This document shows positions 1-12,790 of a DNA stretch of 64,000 nucleotides, piece after piece (the stretch's first letter is position 1; each line of letters opens with the position of its first letter). The DNA is taken from contig JAMPIT010000493.1 of the NCBI GenBank assembly GCA_026261815.1, positions 1,205,001 through 1,269,000 on the forward strand, read 5' to 3'. Below the pieces are notes generated by a model that was given only the letters and a program-made list of their open reading frames with translations, was not told where the DNA came from and did no database searches. This stretch comes from Monarcha castaneiventris obscurior. Its lineage: Eukaryota > Chordata > Aves > Passeriformes > Monarchidae. The position numbers and the translations under genes were made by a program.

Positions 1-904
1 TTCAGTTTCAAATACTCTAAGGAAGTGGAATTTAAACTTCTGTAAGACATAAAATTAGAACCCTAGTCTGTATAAGTCCAACTTCTCTTTCGGGATTTAG
101 AAGAAATACAACTGAACAATATCCCACAAACCTTGGGCTGCATCACAGCCTGAAATAATCTGAAATTCACTGTCAAGAATGCACCTGGTCATGTATTTCT
201 TTCTATGGCAGACGAGGACAGATGGGAGACACAGAAAGCACCTGACTGCAAGACAGAGATTGCTTATTCAGAGATGCAGCTACTTCAGCGTAGTGACCAA
301 AAGAGCTTGTAACAAGACTAAGCAGACCAGATTGACTTGTATTTAAAATGTCCCTTCTCTAAGACAAAAGACTCATGCAGGCCAGGTGAAGATTCCCAGG
401 CTCCAGTAATGTGGTGAGATTTTCCATGCTGGGCTCCTCCGTGATGGCTGCTGGGGCATGGGGCTCTCACTGACCCTTCAGAGCCAAGAGCTGCTTTGCT
501 GTAAGCTCTGTAAGAATGCTCACAGAAAACTAAAGGTGCTGTAAGGAGCTAAACCAATGCTCCCAAAGAATCACCTTTCCTCTCTTTCACTGGTATGAAA
601 TACCCACCTAGAGAACAAGAGAGAAAAGAACCCAAGCTGCGTTATAGCAAAGCCCCCTATGCTCCTCAAAGAGGACAACCACCTTCACACTGCTGGAGCT
701 AGAGACATCAGAAACAATCACTTCCAGCTGGATCACTTCCAGCTGATCCACACCTGTCTCTGCAAAGGCACCGGTTACACCAGGCATGAAGGACCATTTG
801 CTCACCTGGATTTATTCCAAGCATATCTTAGGAAGGAAGGAATTAAAACAGGCTCAACAAAGACGACTGTTCAGCATTGCCATAATCCACTGTAGACTGG
901 CTTG

Positions 905-1137
905 GCCATTTAGATTTAGTTTGGGTATCAGGAAAAGGTTCTTCCCCCAGAGGGTGGTGGTGCACTGAACAGGCTCCCCAGGGAATGGTCATGGCCCCAA
1001 GGCTGCCAGAGCTCCAGGAACGTTTGGACAACACTCCCAAGCAGAGGGAGGGATTTTTGCAGGGTACAGGGCCAGAAGACTCGATGATCCTTGTGGGCCC
1101 TTTCCAATTCAGTTTATCCTATGATTCTATGATTCGC
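905..1137 (+). mobile_element. CR1 LINE 3' fragment
   Basis: The stretch follows the avian CR1 3' consensus in order: a ggttcttcccccagagggtg block, the 'caggctccccaggga' block, and a tail reading 'gatgatccttgtgggccctttccaa' style sequence ending in the tandem ATTCTATG motif. It is 5'-truncated and old, as usual for CR1. Sense orientation is plus, so it is antisense to MAP2K4. Confidence 0.85.
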
Positions 1138-4100
1138 TCTCTCTTTACTGAAGTTTCCCAAACTGAAGAGGGTTCATGATACGAGGCAAGAACATCCACC
1201 TGATATCAAGGATGTCTGTAGTTTTCCCAGACATGATACCCCACAAACCCAGATAATTTAAGTCCCTTTCAGAAGCCTGTTCCCCAAACAAGGAGAATAC
1301 CAAAACCAGTTCAGCCCTGCAGGCCAACCCCCACCTCTATCACATCCACCCTGTCCACCACAAAATACTTTCCATGACCACTTTGTACAGCAGCTGATTT
1401 TCCTGTGTGCATCCTGTCCATTCAGACCCGATGTCCTCCACAGCACATGCTGGAAGTCATTCATTTATACAAAGAGTGAGGACAGAAGTTGTCAACAAAG
1501 ATCTGTGGGGTCAGTGCAGTCTCTGAATCTGAAGACTCTTCTGTCTTTATTCTCCATTCCTCGATGTGCACAGAAGATAAAAGCAGTGACTGATTCCTTC
1601 AGTTTGAACCCACAAAGCAGAAGAGCTGACTCACTTTTCACAGCCAGGGGAAAACACAAGACATCTTACTACGAGGTAGTGATTGAAGTCTGAAGAGATA
1701 AAGGAGGTGTCTGTCCTGCTCTGATGAAATGTGGGATCCCAAGTACATAGCATGGCAACGAGCAGAGTTTATTCCGAGAGCTGGCAATGGCAGCTGTTTA
1801 CAGGTGTTTCCTGCAGGAATGTGGTTTTCAAAGTTCCCATCTGGAGTCAAAGGGTTGGAGTCCAGTCACAGATACAAACTGTGGTAGTCCATGCCTGACC
1901 CTCTCAGGTTAACAAGTACAGCTCCTCAGGGTCAGAACCCAGCTCCACAACACAGCAGAGACACATGGGCACCAAGCTCAGCCCAATGCGCAAGCCAGGT
2001 TCTCCTTTGTCACTTGTTAATAATTACTGAACAAGATATTTATTCAAAAAATGGGTAGAGACCAAACCTGTGTGTACACACAAATATATTTATACACATG
2101 CATTCAGAGATGTTACATACTACATTCTGCTTCATCCCATTTTCCTCTCCAGCATGTTCCACATTGGAAGCCAGCAGTTATTGCATTTGCCCAAGGAGGA
2201 GGGGGAAACATGAGGATATGGGCTCTCTGCAGCCTGAGGACTCCACCCATGTGCCAGGACACCAGATTCTAAGACATACAGGATGTGAGGATGGAACAAC
2301 TATGGCCCCACTTACCTCGAATCAAAAACAAAAAAGCTCAGAAAGCTGATTCATGGGGCTAGAAGGAAGGAACTACAGGAAGCCAAGAGGGCATGCCACG
2401 CTCTTAGGTGGTTTAGAAAGATCAGCAAAAGCATCTCCTGCTCCCTGGAAAAATTTCAATGGCAATCAGTTCCATCTGATGGATTTTCAGAGCCTGCCTT
2501 ACGAACTGATGAGCGCAGACACAGCGATGCTCAGTGATGCAAGACAGCAGCAATGCACTTAGCTCAGAGGATCCCTGGGACATCCTGGGATGCAGGAAAT
2601 GCACAGGTGGCTCAGGATCATTTTGATTAAAAAGCTCAAATCCCAAGGACTGCTCATGGCAGGAGGGAGAAAGGGAGAAATTTTAGCAACTTCCAGTTGT
2701 CAAATGAAATTCAAGATCTCACCTGTCCTTCTTAACCATAAAAAGTTACTGGTGAATAATTAATCAGACCATTTGAATGCTCGGAGATGGCATCGCATCT
2801 CACCTTCTCTACTAAGTATGAAATGCAAGTTTTACAACAGCTTACAGAATTTTCCAGATAAAATGTAAAGGACAAACATGCCAGTCTTTAAAAACTCTGA
2901 AAGCACAACAGATCCAGATGGTTTTTACTGAAAAGTCCACTGTGAATGTAGCTGTGGTTTCCCACTTTCTCAAGAGCCCTGCAGAGAAGACTGAGGCATT
3001 TTGGTGTCCTGAAAGCTTTGAAAGTCTCCACACACCAAGACTTACAACCAGTTTGCCTAGAGCACGTACACACTGTCCTTGCTGGTGGATGCAGCACCTC
3101 AAAATAAAGGAAAGGAAAAAAGGGGAGAAAATTTTGCTTCTGGTAACACGACAGCATGAAGGGAAGAGCTGATACCAACTCTGAAACTACTCGACCTACT
3201 TTCCCTGCTTTGAAACAAACACTGCTGAGTTACATCTTGGCCTGAGTTATGCAGCTGTGCCAGGAGCAGATGTGTCCCCTGGATGTGTGAAGAGGGCTGC
3301 AGCTCAGGAGTCCCCGGGGTCTGTCGCACATTAATGGGACAGCTCTGCTCATGCCAGACCCAGTGGTACCTCGGAACCATCAGGACACAACCACAGGAAT
3401 TACATAAACCAAAAATTCTTAAACCACACAAAATCCTCCGTAGCTTGAAGTCCTGAGCTTTCAAAAAAGGCAGCACCATCCCTCATCTCATACACAGCAA
3501 GGAGAATGGGGGAAATTCCTATTCTTCATGGCCAGGGTCACAGACTTCCCTAAATCATCTTCCTCAGCAGACTACACAAGGCATTATCAAAGCACTGACC
3601 TTGTATTCAGATTCTTAAAGCTGTGCTTTTGGAACCAAGCTCACTAAGCAAGGAAAATGGTTACCCCCAGCTCTCCTTCAAGCTCTGGAGTGTGATAGGA
3701 ATCCCCAAAGCAGCAACTTGGTCCTGCACAGGCTGCAATCACTGGGCTTTTGCCATGGGCATGGATGGAGTCAAGGATGATACCTTCTCTGTGTCTCAGG
3801 GAAGGATCTGGCCAACCATAGGTCACCCATGGAGACACGTTACTGGACAAAGGGGAGGCAACACAGCTCACCAAAAGCCAGGCGTGAGAAGGAAAGTCTA
3901 CAGGAAAGTCCTCCCCAAGGGAGACATCCCCAGCTTTGCTCTTCTGTCCAGACACTCTATGTCCCAGCAGGCAGCCACACTGATGGAGATTTCATGTTGA
4001 ATGAAGTCAAGTTCAGTTGGAAAATGAACATTTCCAGCTCAGTGCTCTACTGTTCTCATTTCCACTGACCCAGAATCCTTCACACCCCTCCACACCATTC

Positions 4101-7100
4101 AACTCAGAAAAAATCTGGCAGTCAACTCAAAACCACTGCTCTTCAGGGACTTACCCCAGATACCACCTTAGTGTCCCTGGAAAAGTGAGGACAACACTAC
4201 TAAAAATACCTTTATGGGTAACACAGCTCTGCCACTACCCCATCCCACCTTCCTTTGCCCAACATGCCACAGAAAACAGCCCTGAGGGGGCAGCCCGAGC
4301 ATCAGCCATTGCACCTTGAATTAGGAACTGCAGGACATTCACGCCTTGGTGTGTGAGAGACATCTGTGTCCCAGCTCAATGGCCAAGGATGGCTGTGTTG
4401 CCATGAGGGCTCACAGGGACAGGCACAGAAGCCTCAGCCTCTCCCTCCTTGGATAACCCCTCTGTCACCATGGCTCCTCCACCACCCTAGTACCCAGCTG
4501 CCGTCCCTATCTGGGCAGGACAGGCCAGGTCTCAGTGCTTTGGAAGGTGATTTGCCACCATCACCATCCTCTCACCCATCATTCCTCTTCCCACCACGGA
4601 GGGAGATGGGCCTGCCCTGAGCCCCAGGCAGGGGGTCCTGTTACGCACCACACAGAGGGGGTCAAGGTGGCGAGGTCCAAATTCTGTCCCCAGATGAGCA
4701 GCTCTGGCCATGGCTGCGTGCACAAGAACCAGCAGGACAGCAGCTCCCAACCATGCCCAAATGGGACAGGTAACACAGAGCTACCTGTGGATCACAGATT
4801 AGAGATCCCTGGCGAACCCTCTATCACAAGCTCCTGGCCTAACCTTTACCTCTTGCAAAAGACAGCACATCCCAGCTTGCTGTCTGCAGGATGGGGAATG
4901 CAGAGATTTGTGCAACAATTTATAATGCAAAGCTCAAATTCAGCACCCGTGAAGCACTTGGAAGCCACGGGAGTCAGGCTAACATCAGGCTGGATTTGAT
5001 TTAGACACCCAAGGGTGGGTCACTAGTTTCCAGAAGTTCTGAGGAGCCCAGGTCCCTGCAGTGTGGCAGGAAGGCAGGTGCTCAGCACCCCTGAATAGTT
5101 CATGTGAATTAGCTGAATGGAGACGTACAAGGTCCAAATTTTGGTTCCAGACACAGAAGGCCTAAAGTCAGAAGCAAAGTGCTGGGATATCAAACCCTCA
5201 CAGAAAGAAGAGAACAGTCCTATCAGGACAGTGAAGCTCCAAGGGATGTGGAAGCTGCTGCTAGAGAAGTTTAATTTGGAAGCTGCAGACAGCAAAAAGC
5301 TCCTTTGCAGAGAAGATTTGCACTTAAGAAACACCAAAACTTAGAAGGTTAAAAAAAAAAAGACAGACCTTAAAGCAACATGTTCAGTGAAAATGTCACA
5401 CTGACTCTGGCAGCACCTTCTCTGAAGCAGTGACCTACTCGAAGCCAGAGATACTAGAGTGTATTACAGACCACATCATCTCTGTCATGCAGGCCTCAGA
5501 GATCACTGGCCAAATGAACTTGTAAACTCTTGAAAGAAAGAGGAAGGTTAAACACAAGGCAAAATTCATCAATTTGCGAAAAATGCTCCCAAAAAAAGTA
5601 CAGAAGAAACATTGCTCCAGCACTGAACCGACAGTGATGTTTGTACAAAAAGTGAAAGCCTGGTTACCACAGGCTCCCTCAAACACTGAGGTATCTCTGC
5701 TGAGGCCTTGAAGTTCCATTTTACTTGTGCTGACTTGAAAACACAAGTGGTTACATGCAGATAATGCAACTTTCAGGAAATTGGATAGATTCAGACACAG
5801 AAAAAAAATTCAAATTCTCGGTACCTTTGACTCTGAATTCTGCCTCCAAGGCTTCCAGGCAGCACTCCCTGCCATAGGAAGGTATCATACAGTAGGAAGA
5901 TAACAGAAATCAGTAATAATAAAGATGTGAAATGACAGTTACAGAAATGAGGAAGAGACAGAGAAATATTTACAGGAAAATTCACACTGGTAGTAGGGAA
6001 CGTGCCAGTTTAGGACATTCCCCTTTGGGGTTTAGGTTTTTTGGGTTTTTTCAAAAATGGTAGGAACTCTCTCAGGCCACTTCCTAAAAAACTCCACCAG
6101 CTGCAGGCTGTGCAGCTACAGAGCCTGACCTCACATGCCAGAAGGGTATGGGAAAACCTAAGAGGAGATTAAAAGAGCAACGGACACCTCAGAGAGGCTT
6201 TGGAACAGCCAGAAATAAAACTTTCCAGGAATAACAGTCCCTGAACTATTTTCCTGAACAGGAAAAAAGGAAGAAGCAGAGTCTGATGTGCAACTGGACC
6301 TCCACTGGCTTTTGAAGAATCCAGCCCTGACAGTTCACTAGAACATGCAACACACTCCTGGAAAAGCTCCCTGAAAAGCATGTGATGCTCCCAGGTATCA
6401 CAAGGAGAAGGTCCACACAGGGCAGCTCCGGAAGCTTTCAATAAATCCATGAAGACACACACATGCTGTAGGGAGATTGTGGAGTTCAACTGGACACCAG
6501 ACACTTCAAACATCAAGTTTGAGCATTAAGAGAGGTCAGTTCATTTTGTCACCTTTGCAGGTGAAATGGTAATGTTCTGGTAATCAGGTTCTCAAGAGGT
6601 GGCACCTCTGAGAGTCAAGAGACTTCCCAGGCAGCAGACAGAACACTCAAGAAGCAACACGCTGTGAACCAGATGCCCATCAGCATTCTCTGTGCTTGCA
6701 CATTTCCTAGCAGGTCGATCTAAATCCTCTAAGTCAACATCCAGGCATCACTGCACAAGAACACAAGGCTTTCCAGAAAACCAAAAATCTCATCTACAGC
6801 CAAATGGACAACTTGATTTCAAGAGCAATGGGCAGCACGGCCCAGCCAGAAATCCTGCCATGCACAGTGACAGTCACACCTCACCACATCACTCCTGTTA
6901 GTGTGATCTGAGTCTCCTTTCTGCAAAGGCAACCAGCTGCAAGTAGCTTTGTAAAGCTTCCACATAGATAACGGAGTAATCTGATTTTGTTTGTGACCTA
7001 AATCCTACTTGGACACAGGACGGATAAAGTAAAAGGTGGGATGCTTTCCAGTTGGTATAATGGGTTGGAATTTGAAGAGCTCACCCTAACCATGGCTTGT

Positions 7101-7285
7101 GTCCTCCAGCCTCTGCAACGTCTGCTGCAGGGAAAACAAAGTTAGCAGCTGTTAATCTGGTCTAAGTGACAAATTCAGCCTGAACTCACAAGAGACCTGG
7201 CAGATCTCCACAGCCTCAACTGCTCCCCAGCCTGCACAGCATGGCAATCACACAGCCTCACTGACTCTGACCAGGTATCAGCCAT

Positions 7286-7356
7286 CAGTAAAACTCTTAC
7301 ATCTTCTCTAGACTGGATCCTTCCACCAGTAAAACTCTTACATTTTCTCTAGACTG
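7286..7356. repeat. Two-copy tandem duplication, 41-bp spacing
   Basis: A roughly 30-bp core beginning cagtaaaactcttacat and ending ctctagactg occurs at 7,286 and again at 7,327 with one or two differences. It lies in MAP2K4 intron 2 and has no evident function. Confidence 0.8.
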
Positions 7357-9750
7357 TTCCCTTTCAAGTATGAATTATATTCCCCAACTAGTGTCTATCA
7401 TTCAGGCTCTATTCTGCCTTACCCTGTACAGGTTGCATGTAAAACTATGTTTACAACAATCCAGCCCGAGCAGTTTCCCAAGCAAAACCTGCTAATCAAG
7501 CAAAATATAGCTAATAGGCAATTCCCATCTCCTGGCAGCTACATGTCACCCTTGGCTGCCTCCTCTCATGCCCAAACCAGAGCTCAGCACAAGCAAGACA
7601 CATCTGATGGCAGGACCCTCTGCCCTCCTGAAGGCAGAAGCAACAGGACACTCCTGGATTGGTGGATCCAAACCACAGAACCCCAAATTTCATGTGAGAA
7701 ATTAACCTCTCTGTATCTTCAGATCCCATCTGGACCAACAGGGCCTGTCCAGGACAATCCCCAGCAGTGTGGAGCCAGTGTTTATTTCAGGAGGACACCC
7801 AGGCTGAGGAGAAGGGGCTTGGTGAACAGAAACACGCTCTGCGTCAGGAACACGTCTGGGCGAGGAGGTCTGAAACATCCAGCTCAAATCCAAAGTCTAG
7901 AAAAGGTTTCTAGCCTACTGAGGAAAAAGTCATTCCAGCATCTCAGGGAAGAAGGCAGGAGACGGAGATACATCAGCTGTGAGACAACACTCGACAGAAG
8001 CGTGCAACCAGAAAATGTCAACACTGCTTTTGAGAACAGCATCTGCTACAGACACATAAAGGACACGAGGACAATTTGCAGCATCCAAGCTCAGCCAGCC
8101 TCACCATGGAGAAAGTAACCCAGCTAACAACACCCATCTCTTTCAAACAGAAATGGCCATTACAGCTTACAGCCTCCCAAGAAAGCTCTAGCACAGACAC
8201 ATCAATTCTGGCACTTGAACAGCTATCATATCCAACCCAAAACACTTGCAAGCCCTCGGACCTAGTAACACCATTAACCAGCCCAGGATCCAATCCCTGC
8301 CAACAACTGCAGCTCCCACAGAGAAAGAGCAGCACCTGTCTTGGACAGTGTTGACAATCACTTGCACAAACATGAAACTTAGGATGTCATCGACTAACAA
8401 CGAAAGCTCTTCTGTGCTAGACAGGAGCCACTGTGACTTCCAGTGAATCCGAGACAGAAATCCACACAGATAAACACAGAAAAGTCAAATCCCTATGGAC
8501 GGCTGATGATGGGGACTCACTAGCTGAGACTAAGTCCTTTATTTAACGGACTAACAAGGTCAGAGAGAGGAAATAACCCCAGAAGGGGTTCTGCAGAAAA
8601 TCTTTACAAAGGTTTGATGATGTGATGAGACACAAAAAGTGAATATCTAAATGTGAGCTCTACAACCAATAAGAATACTCTATTTCAGAGAGGAAAAGAG
8701 AGAGAAGGAAAGGAGGATTTGCTGGAAAGGTCACTCAAGATTTTGAGAATCATCTATAAAAATGAACTCTATAAAATTTCTCTATGTTATAATTACCATC
8801 AATAACTCATCCGAAACACGTTCCTAACTCGATAAAGGCTTATTTAAAAATCCCCAGCATAAAGAAGCTCCCAGGAACAGAGCCCAGCAGGTACATCCTG
8901 GGGAAGCAGAAGGCACTGAGCTCCAGGAGAGAGGCAGTGACACACAGAGCCAAGCAGGAGCAGCCTATGACAGGGACACTCCGGAGAGCCCAGGCAGCAG
9001 GGAGGCTGCAGGTGCAGCTTCTGAGACTTGACACTGACAAAACTCCTGAGACCTTAGAGAAGAAAAAGGTGGGACAACTTTTGCATGCTTGCTGCATCTG
9101 CCATGGGGACCACCTGCAGAGCAGCACTGTCCAGCTAGATTGGTGGATCTGAGGATACAAAGCTGATCTTTTTGGTGCTGATGTACCCTGGTATTTACTA
9201 GAGTCAGGAACAGCTCTGTGCCACGCTTGCTCTCAAGACTTGGGGCAGGGATATCCTGGGGCTATACTGGATAGAAAACTCACGGAGACCTAATCTCTGC
9301 ATAACTCCCCTAACATTCTCCTGTTGCTAAAATGATAATCCTCAACCTTTGTCTGTTTTAGTGCTGAAAACAATTCTATCACAGTTACGGCTTTCACAAG
9401 TAACACAGAAACAACAAATTCTAACAAAAAGTAGTAAGTTGAACAAAGAGATAGGAAAACAACAGTGAATCAGTCTGGACATTAATTATAGGTGTATCTA
9501 GCATTATCAGCTACAATATTCAATTCAATCAATTCTGGAAGGCATTAGCTCCAGTGTAAACCAAGAAGATCCCAATTTAACCTTTTTTTTTTTTTATTCT
9601 GGAAAAAAATTCTTTTATAGTGACTCAAACTGAGAGATTTAAACAACTTACAAATAACTGAACTAATCAAACTGCATTTAACTAACATTTGGTGTTGGCT
9701 AAATCATTTCAAAGCTGTTCCACTAGTTGTGCCATTGGCTTTATACTCAC

Positions 9751-9853
9751 ATGTGTGGATTTTGGAAAGGAACTCCAGAAGTATTTAGAGTAAATCTTGC
9801 TGTGGACTTGAAAGGCGGATTTGCAAAATTTAACTTCAGCGCTTTGCGTTTAC
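9751..9853 (-). CDS. MAP2K4: MAP2K4 coding exon 2 (MAPK docking site)
   Basis: This 103-bp exon has an AG acceptor at 9,855-9,854 and a GTGAGT donor at 9,750-9,745, both on the minus strand. It enters in phase 1, completing the Gly begun by exon 1, and leaves two bases (AT) that would complete the Ile of the family's next exon. It encodes residues 29-62 of the predicted protein. These begin GKRKALKLNFANPPF, the conserved basic-hydrophobic D-site through which MKK4 binds JNK and p38 MAP kinases. MAP2K4 is a dual-specificity kinase that phosphorylates JNK and p38 in stress signalling. After ARFTLN the sequence reads TSGVPFQNPH, where human has PNPTGVQNPH. The kinase domain is not in the window. 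Confidence 0.95.
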
Positions 9854-12227
9854 CTGGGAGACAACGAACATAAAGTAAACTTTTTGTCAGCACAAAATAC
9901 TGAGAGCATCTGGAAATAAACAGAAAAAAACCGACATATTGTAAGAAAAGGATTTTACATTTTACAACATTAGCAAATCACAGCTTGTGTCAGGACATGG
10001 GGATGGAGACACAGAGTCGGCTCTCACACCAAGGTCATCCCCAGCTCATTCCAAGGCAGTTGCCAAAGCAAAGCACCCACAGCACCTCCTGTGACAGCTG
10101 GAGCACCTGGAATCACCTGCCAGGGCTCCAGCAGCCACAGCACCTTCAACCCCAGGGCTCAGCATCCTCCATGTACACCCATGGGGCACAGAGGCCCAGC
10201 CACAGCCTGGGCACACCAACAGACCAGGGGGGACAGCCCTGAAGAGGGAAAGGGCACCTTGGGATATCTTTTATGTGACACTCCAAGCACAGGATGGCTG
10301 TTGCGGCTCCTGACCCTCCTCAGGCTAGCAGCAAATGGAGATAACCAGGCTTGAGGGAGGATGGGTATCTGTGAGCCCCTTCTGCCAGGTGGGCTGCCAA
10401 GCAGAGAGCATCTGAGGGGTGACCAGAGGAGGGAAAGCTCCGCAGCCAACTGAGGAAGCAGTGGGAAACACAAAATAAATAAATAGGGGTGTGGGAGGGG
10501 TCCCAGTCACTGCACCAGCCACTGGCTCTGTATTTTCCACTGAAGTTGAGATGACCTGCTCAAACAACAGCAGGATTGGGACTACAATGGCAGCTGTCCC
10601 TTCCCAGCCCAAATCTGCCCTCAGACAGGGTCCAGGGATTTCTTCTATTATCCTTCAAATCTGTTTCGTTCACACACGTGAAACACCAGCCCTCTGTCAA
10701 AGGGCAATAGCATCATGTTGTAAGATTTTCCCTTTCTCACAGCAGTGTTTATACAGCTCAGGAGAACATGGGACTTGAACAGGCCCAACACTAAAATTGA
10801 CACAGTTAACAACAAACCCTCAACAGAAAATCTCCTCACAGCCTGTTCCTATTCCTACTATTTGTATACTTTATACACCAAGTTTCCTCCTGTTTTCACA
10901 CAGGGACAGAACATTTTTTAACACAGTTAAATGTTGGTCTATTGATTTCTACCTCAGTAGGTTTCTAAGGATAGTTTCAATTATGTTAATCCACCATCTG
11001 GAGAGAGATTTTCTACAAATCCAACAAATACAGATGCTTAGGCTGCCCCTGGGAAGTGAACAGGATGGTTTGTTTCTGCTCAGCTGATGAACAAGGAATG
11101 TGTCTGGGAAAAACGAACATCCTGAGAAATGCCAGGAATTTCCATCCAGCACACATCACATGGAAATGTACTGTAAGTGAAACAACAGACTCAAATGAAG
11201 CAGAAGTCTAAAGCTCATCACCACCAAGGGTGCATGACCAAAACTGTCTGAAAACGTGCTGCAGAAATATCCACCTTATATAAATTGTCTTTTAAAGGTT
11301 CTGCTAACTTAACACATAAATCATCGGCTGTTGTAACATCTACTTCTCTGAGAACTTTTACAGTAAAGATTATGGGACAGAGAATGATTTGGAAGAAACC
11401 AAAACTAACTTTGGAATAGATAACTTTTTCACAAATTAGGGTAATCCTCAACACCAGACCTGAAACTATGAAGTTTCTTGACTTATGGTCTTCCCAACTG
11501 TGACCATTGAGTTTGTTCAGCTGCATGTTAATGGTTATACCAAGTCCAAACCGTATTTGAAAGCAGGATGGCCTAGACTTAAACTGAGCAGAAGTGGCAA
11601 AGTACTACCTTATGTTTTGAGGGAATTTAAGCAGAATTGTATTCTAAGTCAAGCTGCTCTCCAAGGAGAAAAAAGACAGACAAAAAATAGCTTTCTGATC
11701 ATAAATAAGTTAATCTACCCATAAGGATAGCAATCTTTACTGCAAATCATCCCAGCCTTAAAGTGGTAGTGGTGTCCTCAAAACCATTTTTAAAAGAATG
11801 TCATCATTCCACCACCAGGCCTGTGCACGGACCTGAAGTCCAGGAGTGATGCCTTGCGTCCTCAAATGCACAGCCCTTGGCATTCCATAGACTGCAGCGA
11901 AAATGGACACTGGGAAAAGCACCTACACAACAGCCCCAGAAACACTGGGGCTCACAGCAGCACTTGTTCCTTGCTGCACTGGTGAATGGTGCTAGGCCAA
12001 GGACAGAATCATTTATGTGCTGCTATCCATCACCAGAATTAATCTAAGCACTTGGCTCTGCAGTTAAGTTCTCATCACTGTGAGGCCCCTTTACCATCAC
12101 CACAGCCAACCAGCCTTCACACAACAAGAAACAGCTGTCTAGCAGGTCACGTGCAGGCCAAAAGTATTCCCCACAGTTGGATTGTGTACTACTATTTTTA
12201 CTTCACCAAGGACATCTACGATTTACA

Positions 12228-12790
12228 GAATCACAAAATCCTTAAGGTTGGAAAGACCTTTAAGATCACCAAGTCCAACCATCATGCCAGCACCACCACC
12301 TTGTTCACCACTAAACCATGGCCTCAAGCAACACATCCACACATTTTTACACTTCCAGGGATGGGACTCCACCACTTCCCTGGGTAGAACCTTCCAATGC
12401 TTGAGAGCGGAAGAAATTTTCCCCAATACCCAATCTAAACCTCCCCTGGCCCAGGCTGAGGCCGTTCCCTCTCCTCCTGTCCCTGTTCCCTGGGAGCAGA
12501 GCCCGACCCCCCCCAGCTGCCCCCTCCTGTCACAGCCAGAAGATCCCTCCCAAGCCCCCTTTTCTCCAGGCTGAGCCCCCTCCAGCTCCCTCAGCCACTC
12601 CTGGTGCTCCAGACCCTTCCCCAGCTCCATTCCTTTCCCTGGACACGCTCCAGCCCCTCAATGTCTGCCTTGTCATGAGGGATTCAAGGTGCCTCAGCAG
12701 TGCCCAGCACAGGGGGATTGTCACTCTGCTGCTCTTGCTGGATGCACTGTGGCTGGTATAGGACACCCCGGCCATTTCTTCAAACTTCCA
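12228..12790 (-). mobile_element. CR1 LINE 3' fragment (antisense)
   Basis: Read on the minus strand, this is a CR1 3' end. It includes the segments about 'gacattgaggggctggagcg', 'gtgtccagggaa', the GGGAGCAGAGCCC-type block and the tail 'tggtgatcttaaaggtcttt' followed by CTGTGATTCTG. It belongs to the same subfamily as the plus-strand copy at 56,080-56,606; both share the ccctgtgctgggcactgctg stretch. It is 5'-truncated. Confidence 0.93.

Larger units (their letters stand above)
1..9750 (-). other. MAP2K4: MAP2K4 intron 2 (partial)
   Basis: This stretch lies downstream of the GTGAGT donor (9,750-9,745 on the minus strand) of MAP2K4 coding exon 2 and reaches the left edge. I looked for the next exon, which should encode the segment after Asn-Pro-His-Ile and the glycine-rich loop of the kinase domain, and did not find it, so it probably lies outside. 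The only supported contents are a CR1 fragment at 905-1,137 and a short duplication at 7,286-7,356. The remaining AT-rich DNA shows no gene I can support; its open frames are short and lack recognisable domains. Confidence 0.8.

Noticed and set aside
7447..8118. 223-codon plus-strand open frame in MAP2K4 intron 2
   Set aside because: No recognisable domain, no promoter or poly(A) context; judged a chance frame.
1..9750. MAP2K4 exon 3 and the kinase-domain exons
   Set aside because: I searched the minus strand for the segments following NPHI and for the glycine-rich loop and did not find them. They probably lie left of the window.
11218..11526. Possible processed pseudogene on the minus strand
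   Set aside because: The translation looked protein-like in part (a KVLREVDVTTADDL stretch), but I could not match it to any family and there is no poly(A) tail or flanking duplication.
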